Origin: Voacanga thouarsii
Lineage: Eukaryota > Streptophyta > Magnoliopsida > Gentianales > Apocynaceae
Reading direction: 5' to 3'
DNA: 64,000 bases
Assembly: GCA_026120185.1 (NCBI GenBank)
Contig: JANUWF010002430.1
Location: 98,976-162,975, forward strand
The translations under genes and the position numbers were made by a program. Of this stretch, positions 46,490-56,649 are shown piece after piece (the first letter of the stretch is position 1; each line of letters starts with the position of its first letter). The notes under the pieces are model-generated. The model ran no database searches and was not told the DNA's origin. It saw only the letters and a program-made list of their open reading frames with translations.

Positions 46490-46663
46490 GAGTTTTCAAA
46501 AAATTTTGAGTTGCTCCCTTAACCGTGGTTGAGGGATGGTGAGAAAAAAAAAAGAAGGAAAGGAATTGGATTTAGAACAAAATAATCAAAAGGACAGGTG
46601 TCGCTCACTGATGAATCCAGTCCATAGGTGGGGCTGTGGACTGGGTTCATATAAAAATTTCCC
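46490..46663 (-). repeat. Right terminal inverted repeat of the Pack-MULE
   Basis: The reverse complement matches 40046-40220; see that entry. Confidence 0.85.
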
Positions 46664-46809
46664 CTTTAATAAAGGTTGGAGGAAGTTGAAAATAACTAAA
46701 GAATATCTACTAACCATGTGCCAGCTGTCATACATACAAGTATGTGAAAAAACTATCGTAGGTCAAAAAGACTTAGGTCAGGCTAACTGTAGCACTTATC
46801 TGCTTGTTA

Positions 46810-47620
46810 CTGCTGATAGAACAACTTATCTTGGATTTTAAATGTAGCATCATCAACAATTGCACAGAGCATTATCTAGTTTAATACATCACAAGATATT
46901 TGGATTGATTTGTGCGAAAGATTTTCACAAGGTGATGTATATAGAATTTCTGATTTATAAGAAGACATGCATAATCTTAAGTAAGACAATCTTACACTTA
47001 ATGAATATTTCACTAATCTCAAAATTCTGTGGGATGACATGATGAACTTAAGGCCTCTACCTGTTTGTCTGTGAGCAAAGGTGTATTTGTTCTATGTTGA
47101 CATAGGTGAAGGCAATCATAGAGGCTAATTTTATCATACGGTTTGTGAAGGGATTGAATGAGGAATATGATGGAGTTGAGTAAAAAATCTTGCTCTCAAA
47201 ACATTTTTCAACTATCAATGAAGCTTTTCATGATGCAATAACCTACAAGAGGCAACTAAGGTATGATGCATCTAAACATCTACCTAATATGCAGCATATG
47301 TTTTCCACTTGAGCACATCTAAATATGATATCAAATGTATTACCAGCAAATAATGGGAAAACTGTTATGAATTCTGCTACGATAAACTTTACATCTTCAC
47401 CTATGAATAATGGAAATTCATGTTGAATAGCTCTGTTGGAGATGGTAATGATCAGAAGATCAGGAGAAATGCCAATAATAACTCTAAACGGTTGTAGTGT
47501 ACTTTTTGTGGAATGATAAGGCGCATAATTGAGCGATGCTTTAAGAAACATGGTTATCCTATAGGCTATAAACTAAAGGGAAAACAACAAACCAGAGGTT
47601 ATAAGTAGGCAAATTCTATC
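46810..47620 (+). pseudogene. Copia C3 gag
   Basis: The gag remnant reads WIDLCERFSQGDVYRISDL, then NEYFTNLKILWDDMMNLRPL, with stops at about 46890, 46958 and 46984. A zinc knuckle CTFCGMIRRIIERCFKKHG is at about 47499-47552 (the His position is Ile). It corresponds segment by segment to the C2 gag but is clearly diverged. Confidence 0.8.
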
Positions 47621-47626
47621 ATTCAG

Positions 47627-49141
47627 TTGACCATTGATGCTGATACTAAAACAGTAGATAGTACTATGCTAAATGCTTCAGGTCCTGTGAGTTCATCTTC
47701 CTTAAGTTCTCTAGGTGGAAATACAGCTTATAATTTTGTTACTCAGCAGTATTATAATGACCTTCTTCAAATGATTCAGAATCTTCATGTCTCTAATACT
47801 GTACAAAAAATACCAATTGTAAACAAATCCACCACACTTTCTGCCATCTTTGAGGAACAATTTTCCTTAGCAAATTCCATAAGTACACAAATATTATCCC
47901 ACTGGATTCTTGATTTAGGTGTAACTGACTACGTATGTTCTTCTATTCATGCATTTGTTGATCTTAAACCTGTGTCGAATGTGTTTGTGAAATTGCCTAA
48001 CCAACAGCATGTCAATATTTCTCACAAAGGCACTATCCATCTTACTGATCACATTACCTTGAATAATGTTCTTTATGATCCACATTTCACTTACAATTTA
48101 ATTTCTTTGACTAAACTGATCCAAGACCTGAATTGCTTAGTCATTTTTAATTCCTCTTCTTGTCAAATTCAGGATCCTTATCACGGGAAGATGATTGGAT
48201 CAGCCAAGCTAGTGCAAGGGCTTTATCATTTCAATAAGAGCTTATTTTCTAAGTCTCCATATTTGATTTGTAATGTTTTCTCAGGTAGTCTCTCTGATAA
48301 TTCGTTTCTTTGGAATTTTAGACGTGGACATTTGTCTAATAAGGTTTTAAGTTGTTTACACAAGTATTGTAACTCCATTATCCTACTTGATCATGGCACT
48401 ACTTGTAATGTGTGTCATATGGCAAAATAACATAAACTATCTTTTCCTTTACCCAAAGGAACTACTGAACAATGTTTTGATCTAGTCCACATGGATGTTT
48501 GGGGACCGTATCATATTTCTACTATTCAAGGTCATAAGTACTTTCTCATTTTAGTTGATCATCATAATAGATATACTTGGATTTTTCTACTTAAACATAA
48601 GTTTGAAGTTGCTAATATTCTTCCTCAACTTTATACCTATGTTGAAACATAATTTCACAAGAAAATCAAGGTATTTAGATCTAAAAATGGAAAAGAATTT
48701 CTCTTATCCTCTTTTTATGCATACAAAGGTATTGTTCACCACACTACTTGTGTAGAGACACCCGAACAAAATTGCATAGCAGAACGTACGCACCAACGTC
48801 TTATGAACATTGCTAGAGCTTTGAAATTTCATTCCAATCTACCTCTTGCCTATTGGGGCTATTGCATACAACATGCCTACTACTTGATCAATATCGCTCC
48901 CACTCCCATTTTGGAACTGAAAACACCATTTGAACTTCTTTATCACCATCCTCTAGATTATTCTTTATTAAAGGTTTTTGGATGTTTATCATTTGCTTGC
49001 ACACTCTCACAAAATCGACACAAGTTTGATCCTAGAGGTAGTGTATGCATTTATCTAGGAATGTCTCCTACTACAAAGGGTTCTATTTTCTTAGAAATTA
49101 CAACTAGAGAAATTTTCTCTCTAGGCATGTTCAGTTCATAG
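47627..49141 (+). pseudogene. Copia C3 protease and integrase
   Basis: From 47627 the frame leads to WILDLGVTDYVCS near 47900 (the catalytic DSG is DLG). Then come TYNLISLTKLIQDLNC, the HHCC zinc-binding region (RRGHLSNK, CNVCHMAK) and a stop at 48428-48430. The integrase core follows: HMDVWGPYHIS (first catalytic Asp), a stop near 48650, and NGKEFL (second acidic position region). After a frame change at 48755-48803 come ERTHQRLMNIARAL (catalytic Glu), LPLAYWGYCIQHAYYLINIAP and FGCLSFACT. It ends at 49141. Confidence 0.88.
48091..48671 (+). repeat. 581-bp block shared with copia C2, copy 2
   Basis: See 43017-43597. This copy is continuous with integrase sequence on both sides, so it is the likely original context. 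Confidence 0.93.
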
Positions 49142-49200
49142 AACATATTTTTCCCTTTTCTCAGACAACTTCTATTTCATCTGATTCTGTAGTTCTTCCA

Positions 49201-49379
49201 CTTCTGTAAACTTGGTAGACTTAAGATCTCCTAAACAAAGTAGTAGTCATGGTTTTTAAAAATATGGTATAAGGCTACAAAGGAACGCAGTAGTGCTAAT
49301 CTTTCATTTCTTGATTCTTGATTCTTGATTCGATTCTACCGTAATTTGACCTAATTCTTAAGGGTGTTTATTTTATTTA

Positions 49380-49471
<92 letters not shown>

Positions 49472-50720
49472 GTTGGTCTTTGTCTTCACCTACATCCTTA
49501 ACAATTTCTAAAGCAAGGTGAATTTTTGCGACCTCAACCTTGTCGACTGTTAAGGTCAACGGTAGTCCCAAGAAACAGAAGAAAGTCAGTGACAGAGTTA
49601 GACACCACACCTGAGAAATAGAAAAGGCAGGTGGAACAAAAGGGAGTAACAGGGTGAATTTTTTTTTTAAAAATAATAAATTAATAATTGAATAATAATA
49701 TATTTTTAATTGATTAATATAAAATTACTTATTTACCTTTGAACAAGTTACATACACGTTATGTGATAAATAGAAATGTAAGTTATTGTCGGACAATTGA
49801 CATGCAAGTAAAATTTAGACAATTTAATATTCGGAGTTCAATTGAGATTCGCATGATAATTAAATGACAAAAATTATTTTCATGTAGTTATTTTTTTTAT
49901 GGTCTTTGTTTACCCACATAGGGTTTATAGGATGGAAAATTTTCTGTTACAACAAGCAAGTAACCTAGTTGTGTAATATTTGTATTTCTCCTTTACATTA
50001 ATAAATCTGTTTACTTATTAAAAAAAATGCTGGAAGATCCATCAAGTGGCAGTAAAAAGTTTTTATCAATAATAGTGGCTATTGTGCCAACAATGTCTAA
50101 GACTTTGGCCCTTAAAGATGCTCAGTAGAGGCAGTTATTGTAATGCATTACATCCCATCCCCCATCAAAAACTTTAACTCTATAGTAGCGCTTTCTGTTG
50201 CCGTTTCGGGGAAACAAAACGAGTAAACACTCTTTTCGGCCAGGGACCGCAAGCTGTGAATTGAACCATGATATGCGACTGACGAGACTTCTATTGATTG
50301 TATTTATTCTTGCTGGCACCCACATTCTCTTCTTCATTTTTTTGTTTTAAATTTTTTTTAATTGAGTTGGTCCGTTTTGGAATCTGTTTCATTTTTCTTT
50401 TGTGGGTGGGTTTGTAAATTGTAATAACACATATCCATTCTGAGTATTAAAAAAAAAAGATAAAAAAATTTACTCATTTAGAATGAATGTCTTGCTTGCA
50501 AAATTTTTTTAACCACTAGAGAGGAAATTAAAACTAATTACGTTCGAAAGCAGTATAAAATTAAAGAAAAATTTATTTATGATCTTTATAATTTTAAAAT
50601 TTGTATTCCATCTAAAAGAACTAAAAACAATTCCTATATAAAAAATTTACTTTTATAAGAATGCACTACATAATCGTATAAGATAATGCACGAGCTTAAT
50701 CAATGAAAATTATAAGAATT
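49201..50720. other. Non-coding DNA
   Basis: No recognised gene. It contains a long (TTA)n microsatellite at 49380-49470 and AT-rich sequence. The frame to the right of the microsatellite (49470-49610) is open in minus but matches nothing I know. Confidence 0.5.
49380..49470. repeat. (TTA)n microsatellite
   Basis: About 30 uninterrupted units. It would translate to poly-Asn on the minus strand, which is an artefact of the repeat. Confidence 0.97.
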
Positions 50721-50772
50721 CACTTAGCTTGGAACATTTCCCAGCCTACTACAAAACTAGCATTACTCATAT

Positions 50773-50974
50773 TTACTTCTCCGATGAGTTTGGTCCCCTC
50801 TTCTTTCCAAATCCAACAACGGCAGTGACGAAACGGCGATTGTATTGGATCCGCTTGTGGGCGCGGCCACCGGGATTCTTCTTCTTGTCCAGCTTTGCCA
50901 CATGGAGAGTTTGTCCTCTCACCTTGCCTGCCTGCCTGCCTGCATGAGCCAATGATCCTGTAAACCTTTCCCAA
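50773..50974 (-). pseudogene. RPS30: 40S ribosomal protein eS30 relic
   Basis: eS30 is a small basic protein of the 40S ribosomal subunit. On the minus strand GKV opens the frame at 50971; the expected ATG is TTG. A one-base insertion shifts the frame after GKVY, then [38 protein letters not shown] and GPNSSEK follow up to a TAA at 50773-50775. A 12-bp run of GCAG units adds four residues. The 202-bp length equals the usual 62 codons plus stop, plus 12, plus 1. No intron interrupts it, which hints at a processed copy, but no poly(A) tail or duplication is visible. Confidence 0.88.
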
Positions 50975-52523
50975 GGTAGTAGCTTTTGAGAGTTCTTCTG
51001 CTAGGTGCCGCTTCCACTGCTTTGAGGAAGATAGAGCTAAAAAATAAGCAAAATCCTTCTGGGTAGTTTTACTGCAGTTATGGCGGCTGCATTCTTACTG
51101 CCAGTCTAGGCCTGGATGGAACTGAGCAAGATTTGGCGAACAGATCTGAAAGGTAATAGCAGATCATTTTCCACTTCAATCTAAGCGGAATGCTACTACG
51201 CAAGCCATTCTTCACTTCTCTCAAAGCCAAGACCTAAAGCATGAACTTGGAATCTTATTTTAATGTTCTTGATTTCTTTTTTCCCCTCATTTTTTGGTTA
51301 GATTTTAGGATTCTAGTGTTTGTAATTTCAAATCTTGGAAAAACTGTAATCATCACGTTAAGGTCAAATGTGTGACAAGTAAAAGAATGCATATCTGATA
51401 TACACTTTTATGGATGGTCATCGATCATGTAAGAAGTTGAAAAGAATTCTTGGTAGAAAGAATTTTAAAAAACTAAATCATAAAAAGAAAGATGACCACA
51501 TTTAAAGAAATGAAGATGAAAGACGTATGTATTTGAATTGGGATTATATTTAACTTTTTAAAAATATATAAGTATGATTTTAAATTTTATAAATTTAAAG
51601 TTTAATATTATCGAATACGTAAAATGAATAATAAAATTATTAATATTTTATAAATTAAATTTATTTATATTGTATTTATTTTTCCTTTCAAAAAAGTATT
51701 TAAAATATTTTTTAAAAATAACTTGAAAACAAGTGCACCCTAAATCACAAAAAATAAATTATTACACCAACCATTCTAATTGCCAGGCAGGATAAAAATT
51801 ATTACACCTATCATAAAAATTATTATAGTACGCGCATAAGGACAGAACATGCAAGTACTTTATGTTCTATCAAAGTTTACACCTAATTACATTATAAAAA
51901 AAATATTCACTTCATCCATAAATAATTAATCCAATTTTCTTTTTAGTTTGTTCAAAAGTAACTGTCCACTTTTTAAATATAAATTGTATTTAATTATTTT
52001 TTTTCAATTTTACCCTTAGCACAATTTTCTATTAATTAATTAGTATTACAATTACTTATACTGAAGTTATTTTAACTAACAATAAATTCATGTTATCTTA
52101 TAAAAATAGTCAAAAGTGTAATTTAATAAGGTGAAAAAGAAGACTCTAAAACAAAGAGTGGGAAAAGAGAGACAAATGACACAGGTGAGAAGAGAGAGAC
52201 ATATGTAATTATTAAAGTGATTTAATTAAAAGTGTGGTGGGATTCAAATTAATGTGGTAATAAAGATAATAAAAATACTCTAAAGGGTATAATGGATATT
52301 TTAATTATTTATACTATAGAATTTCACAATTCCTTAATGTGCATAATTTTTATAATTAGATCAATTATTTATGGACGGAGGGAATAATAATAAATCTAAA
52401 TTTTCACGTACTTTATTTCATTGTTCTGTCTTCATTGTACAGTATTTGTACTGAGCAAACACAGCACACTCCATTTTTTACTTCTGAGGTTTTGGGACTT
52501 CTGGTTACAGAGCCTAAAAGCAC
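50975..52523. other. Non-coding DNA
   Basis: The first 230 bp may be 5' untranslated sequence of the eS30 relic. The remainder is AT-rich with no feature recognised. Confidence 0.45.
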
Positions 52524-52531
52524 ATTGTGCA
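52524..52531. repeat. hAT target-site duplication, left
   Basis: ATTGTGCA, identical to 53318-53325. Confidence 0.9.
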
Positions 52532-53317
52532 TAGGGATGGCCATGCGGCCAAGCCGAGAACTATAAATCCCGGCCCCGCCCCTGCATATGCCCCCATTTC
52601 TCCATTCTTGCCCCGTCCCTACTACGGGAAAAGGCTGGGATCCCTACTGGGGGCAAAATAATCCCCAATCCTGGCTCAGCAGGGAAGCAGCGGCCCGTTT
52701 GGACCCGAAAATATTTATAAAGATTTTTTTTAAAAAAAAATTGCCTCCAATATATTTTTATTCAAAACTTTTTAATCATATAGAAAACTTTTGTAGTGGT
52801 TTCCAATAATTCACATATTTATCATATCACTATATTAGTAAGAGTAAAATTGATAATTGATCATTTATAATCTTTTTCTTTTTCTTTTTTTCCTCTTCTT
52901 TTCTATTTTATTTTATTTTATATACATATATAATATACTTTTATATACATATATAATTATATATAATATATATATATATATAATTTATCTATAATTTATA
53001 TAGTGTATATATATTATATAAGTATGTATACATATATAACACATATATAATTCACCTCTATATGTATGTTTGTGTGTGTGTATATATTTATATAATCTAA
53101 TTATATATACATATAATATATATATATATATAATACATATAATATAAAATTCCGGGGGTAGGGATCATGCAATCTCCGTCCCTGGCCCATCCCCGATTGG
53201 CGGGCCAAAGAATGAAGCTCGCTCTCAGCCTGTCCCCATTTAAATCGGAGAATTTCCTGTCTAACCGGACCTAGCCAAGTCGAGTCTCTAGTTTAAGCGG
53301 AGTAATTGCCATCCCTA
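52532..53317. mobile_element. Non-autonomous hAT element (MITE-like)
   Basis: A 786-bp element with terminal inverted repeats TAGGGATGGC (52532-52541) and its complement (53308-53317), and a perfect 8-bp duplication ATTGTGCA on each side. Both the duplication length and the TAGGGATGGC end are typical of hAT transposons. The ends are GC-rich and partly complementary over longer distance; the middle (52919-53150) is TA-rich with TATATA runs. No transposase is encoded. Confidence 0.93.
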
Positions 53318-53325
53318 ATTGTGCA
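53318..53325. repeat. hAT target-site duplication, right
   Basis: ATTGTGCA, the second copy. Confidence 0.9.
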
Positions 53326-53928
53326 TCGAATGCAAAGATATCTATCAATCTTGAAAAAGGCTGAAGCTCATTCACGTCTATTCTCTAGTTTCTTGGCTTT
53401 TTGTGCGATTCCAAGTGTTCTTTGCTTTTTTCTTTCAAAACTTTTCTCCTTGCTTTCTATTCAATAAAAATGGAAAGACAAATCCAAATCATTAAGATTT
53501 AGTATCTAGATCTTTCTTTAGTATAAGCTTGTATGATAATGCATCTTGATTCTTGATGCCGCTTTTTTTTTTAGTTTGACCCTTGTTCTAACAGTGACAT
53601 ATTCAGAGGAAGAACTATTTTTGTGATAGCCTGTGTTGTTGATGGATGGAAAATAATTAACAGAGGGTATTTTGCTACTACGTTTTGAACAACATATGAT
53701 TCGTCCAAAAAACGATGTGCCCCTTCCTTCCTCTATCTCCTTTCGATATGTACCTCCTCCCATTAATTGCCCCACAAATAACTGTCTGATAACACTCTTA
53801 ATCTCCTTTAGAATATAATTTTAAATCTTCTTCTAATATTATTTCAACTCTAAAATCCTCGATAAACTTTGAAATTAATCAATAGAAGAATCTACCTTCC
53901 CGCTAGATTTGACTTATTAGCTAGAAAA
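53326..53928. other. Non-coding DNA upstream of the tetraspanin relic
   Basis: No gene recognised. By position it is 5' flank of the tetraspanin-like relic that starts at 53929. Confidence 0.45.
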
Positions 53929-53959
53929 ATGGTAGTCTGCACCAATGAATTGATGGTTT

Positions 53960-53964
53960 TAATG
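53960..53964. repeat. Target-site duplication TAATG, left
   Basis: Matches 55388-55392 and lies within the tetraspanin coding segment. Confidence 0.9.
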
Positions 53965-54466
53965 TGTTAAGCATTAAATAAAAAAAAAATGTGGTCACTC
54001 ATCATTGAGGACAAAGCAAGATGAAGTGGTTAAGCTGTGATGGAGTCAGTGGCAACCACTCCACTAATGGAGGCTGTATTTTTTGCTCACAAAATACCTC
54101 TAGCATGCCCATAAATAGGCATGCTTGGAGTGCAAATATACCAACGAAAAACCAGAGCAACACCAAGAAAGAAATCTGTGAGGATTAGAGGATTTGGAAA
54201 AATTCTCTGAGTACTTTCTAGATATTTTTCTTGAATTTTGGGTATGAAAAAAAATATTATATTTTATATTGTATAGTTGTAATAATTTAACACATAGTGA
54301 ATATTTTTTTTTTGTCGTCTTTTGATAACGGCCGTGGTTTTTCTCCGATTTTAGAATTTTTTTACATAAATCCTTATCTTGTTATTTTTCTCTGTGGTTG
54401 CTTGACTATTTATTATTATTTTTATTAAAGGTAGTTTGTAGGGTAATAGGGTAATTTTTCCCAACA
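53965..54466 (+). mobile_element. 5' LTR of copia C5
   Basis: 502 bp from TGTTAAGC to CCCAACA. It contains a CCCATAAATAGGCATGC segment near 54110 (TATA-like TAAATA) and the AACGGCCGTGG region near 54327. Confidence 0.9.
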
Positions 54467-54468
54467 AC

Positions 54469-54480
54469 TGGTATCGGAGC
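54469..54480 (+). promoter_or_regulatory. Primer-binding site of copia C5
   Basis: TGGTATCGGAGC, two bases after the LTR, one mismatch from the initiator Met tRNA-complementary TGGTATCAGAGC. Confidence 0.88.
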
Positions 54481-54656
54481 TTTACTGGAGTATTAATAGC
54501 TACTTATCGTATGATCTGTGGTTGCCACTAAGATGGACCCTCCACATCAGAAAATAAGTTAGATTATTATTTACTTTTTTTTATTAAGCCTACAAATACC
54601 TTTGGTGCGATAGAGTTTTAATGTGTGTTTTACACTAAAATAAAAGTATAGGAAAA

Positions 54657-55250
54657 ATGTCAACAACTAAATTTAATGTTGAGAAATTTGATGAAAAAAT
54701 TAATTTTACCTTATGGAAAGTGCAAGTCAAGGATTTGTTAATCCAGTTTGGATTGTACAAAGTCTTGAAGGGGAGGCCAATTCCTTTGACCAGCAGAAAA
54801 GAATCAGAAGTATCCGGTGATAGTTGTGGAAATTCAAAAAAGTCCACAATGAGCGATGAGGTTGGGAGTTGGATATGAGAGCTGCCAGTCAAATATGGCT
54901 TAGTTTAGCAAAGAATGTTCTTGCTAATGTGGTCGGACTGTCTACAATAAGGGAGATTTGGAATAAGCTTGAAGAATTACAGTAGACCAAAAGTGTTTCA
55001 AATAGGCTCTATTTGAATGAGCAATTTTATAAATTGCAGATGGAGGAAGGTAAAAAAATTTCAGATCATCTGACTGTCCTAAATGGGATTATTTCTGAAT
55101 TGGAGACTCTCGGAGTCAAAATAGATGATGAGGATAAAGCTTTGCGACTCATCTTGTCTTTTTCATCTATTTACAAACACATGCAACCCATTTTAATGTA
55201 TGGAAAGGAAACTATAATTTACTCAGAGGTGGCGAGTAAATTAATTGATA
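54657..55250 (+). pseudogene. Copia C5 gag
   Basis: From ATG 54657: STTKFNVEKFDEKINFTLW and KVQVKDLLIQFGLYKVLKGR, the N-terminal motif of Tnt1-type gag. A frameshift or stop falls near 54876. The frame recovers with NEQFYKLQMEEGKKISDHL and LNGIISELETLGVKIDDEDK, then ALRLILSFSSIY. At SKLIDN the sequence runs into LTR, losing the zinc knuckle and all of pol. Confidence 0.9.
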
Positions 55251-55387
55251 ACGGCCGTGATTTTTCTCCAATTTTAGAGTTTTCCACGTAAATCCTTATC
55301 TTGTTATTTTTCTCTGTATTGCTTGACTATTTTTTATTTTTCTTCTTGAAAGTAATCTGTGGGGTAATAGGGCAATTTTTCGCAACA
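55245..55387 (+). mobile_element. 3' LTR remnant of copia C5
   Basis: Matches the final 143 bp of the 5' LTR and ends CAACA. The junction with gag falls within TTGATAAC, which is also in the LTR, so a short microhomology could have guided the deletion. Confidence 0.88.
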
Positions 55388-55812
55388 TAATGAATGTCGA
55401 CTTTCTTATTCTCAATTCCTATTTTGAGTGGTGGAATATTGTCAGCAATAGGAGCTAGCAACACAGATTGCATAAATTTTTTTGAACTGGCCTTCTATTT
55501 TTTTCAATTTAGTAATGATGCTGATCTCTTTAATTGGCTTTTATTGCTACTTGTTATGGGAAAAAACTTCCTCATTTGCCTCTATTTTGTGGGCTATGTT
55601 CTTCATCATAGCTACTCTAGTTCGTTTCATAATCTTTGCTTTGGCTATAATTAGTAGAGGCCAAGGTAGATCAATCGAGAACCGAAGTTACTAGGGCTAT
55701 TATTTGCATGACTATTCTGGTTGGTTGAAGCAACTATCCCAGGACAGAGATATTGGCAAAAGAAAATTAGTTCTTGTATCAGGGATTCTCATACTTGTGG
55801 CAAGGGATGAGG

Positions 55813-56050
55813 AAAACTTATTATGGGATTACTGAAATTGATGAAATATTTTTCACACAGGGAGCTAAATTAAATTGTAATTGAGAAGAATTTTATTTAT
55901 CTTGTTTTCTTTTCTCAACAACTTTAGATAAAAGAAGAATTTTTATTGTTGGAAAGAAGCAAGAAGGTGGATGAGTAATTCTAAAAAATACAAATAAGAG
56001 CCATATGGAGATCTTTCATATGACTTCGCATGCCTCTTTAAGTTGCCATT
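55813..56050. other. Non-coding DNA
   Basis: AT-rich sequence between the tetraspanin relic and the LINE fragment. No coding similarity. Confidence 0.45.
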
Positions 56051-56465
56051 TTTATTTTTTTTTTTATCAAAATGTAAATATATATATTGATAAAAAGATA
56101 TGTAAAATGAATTCTCTAGTTAACAAAAAGGATACTATTGACTAGTTGTTGCAAATTCTATCCTCAAAATAGGTCAAAACATAAGGGTACATGGAAAAAA
56201 TCACAGTATACACATGTGTTTTGATTCTTTTTGCAATTTCCATCGGTTGACAAGCAGCTCCTTCGAAAAGTGTCCGATTGTGTGCCATCCAGATGTAGTA
56301 GAACGTGACAGCCATAGCAGTTGTTTTGGCTTTAACAAGCCATGAAAACCTACGGTTAGCTCGTTTGAATCAATTTAGGTAGGTTATGATCGTATTCATA
56401 TCCTATGGCAAACCGAGCCATGCCTTGATGTCTGCCAAAACCAGTGATTCGAAAAACTTTCTTTT
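56051..56465 (-). mobile_element. 5'-truncated LINE, 3' end only
   Basis: The T run at about 56051-56068 is the plus-strand image of a poly(A) tail. The rest matches the 3' ends of the LINEs at 2010 and 62799: on the minus strand it contains remnants equivalent to RHLFFKC..IW, the YYIW motif and KRIKTHVY, with many stops. Similarity ends near 56465. No duplication was found, so the 5' limit is approximate. Confidence 0.75.
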
Positions 56466-56649
56466 CTTCAACTATAAGATTCGATGTAGTTCTCCTATCA
56501 ATCTTCATTTGCATTTTTTTGTATTACTCATCCCCCTTCTTGCTTCTTTTCAACAAAAAAAAAAAATCTTCTTTTATCTAAAACTTTTGAGAATAAAAAA
56601 CAAGAAAAATAAAATTCTTTTCAATTACAATTTAATTGAGCTCACTGCG

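Larger units (their letters stand above)
40046..46663. mobile_element. Pack-MULE-like element
   Basis: Inverted repeats of about 174 bp lie at 40046-40220 and 46490-46663. Both start GGGAAATT(C/T)TTATATGAAC, share GACACCTGTCCTTTTGATTA and a T run followed by CTCACCAT, and end near AAAATTTTTTGAA. The 9-bp flanks TTTTTATAA (40037-40045) and CTTTAATAA (46664-46672) match at 7 of 9 positions, as expected of an old Mutator-type duplication. No transposase is inside. It carries fragments of two unrelated host genes, the definition of a Pack-MULE, plus a copia insertion. Confidence 0.75.
46810..49200 (+). mobile_element. Copia element C3, truncated at both ends
   Basis: A plus-strand copia relic starting about 150 bp right of the Pack-MULE. 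It covers gag (from WILNVASSTIAQS near 46828), protease and integrase, and ends near 49200 before RT. No LTR is visible. It is the same family as C2. Confidence 0.8.
53965..55387 (+). mobile_element. Internally deleted copia element C5
   Basis: A 1,423-bp element between perfect TAATG duplications. A complete 5' LTR (53965-54466, TG...CA), a primer-binding site and part of gag remain; then gag passes straight into the last 143 bp of the 3' LTR. All of pol is deleted. It is the same LTR family as the solo LTR at 1196-1634. Confidence 0.93.
53929..55812 (+). pseudogene. Tetraspanin-like gene relic, split by copia C5
   Basis: Tetraspanins are four-helix membrane proteins that organise membrane microdomains. 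A start ATG at 53929 opens twelve codons (TNELMVLM), interrupted at 53964 by a copia element and resuming at 55393. After it: TFLFSIPILSGG and NTDCINFF (helix 1 and small loop); after a frameshift LVMMLISLIGFY (helix 2) and AMFFIIATLVRFIIFALAII (helix 3); then IENRSY, HDYSGWLKQ and, after another frameshift, YWQKKISSCIRDSHTCGK, the start of the large extracellular loop with a conserved Cys. The CCG-bearing rest of the loop and helix 4 are absent. At least three frameshifts mean it is not functional, even without the insertion. Confidence 0.82.

Noticed and set aside
49377..49610. Open frame with a long poly-Asn tail (minus)
   Set aside because: The Asn run is the translation of the (TTA)n microsatellite, and the rest matches no family.
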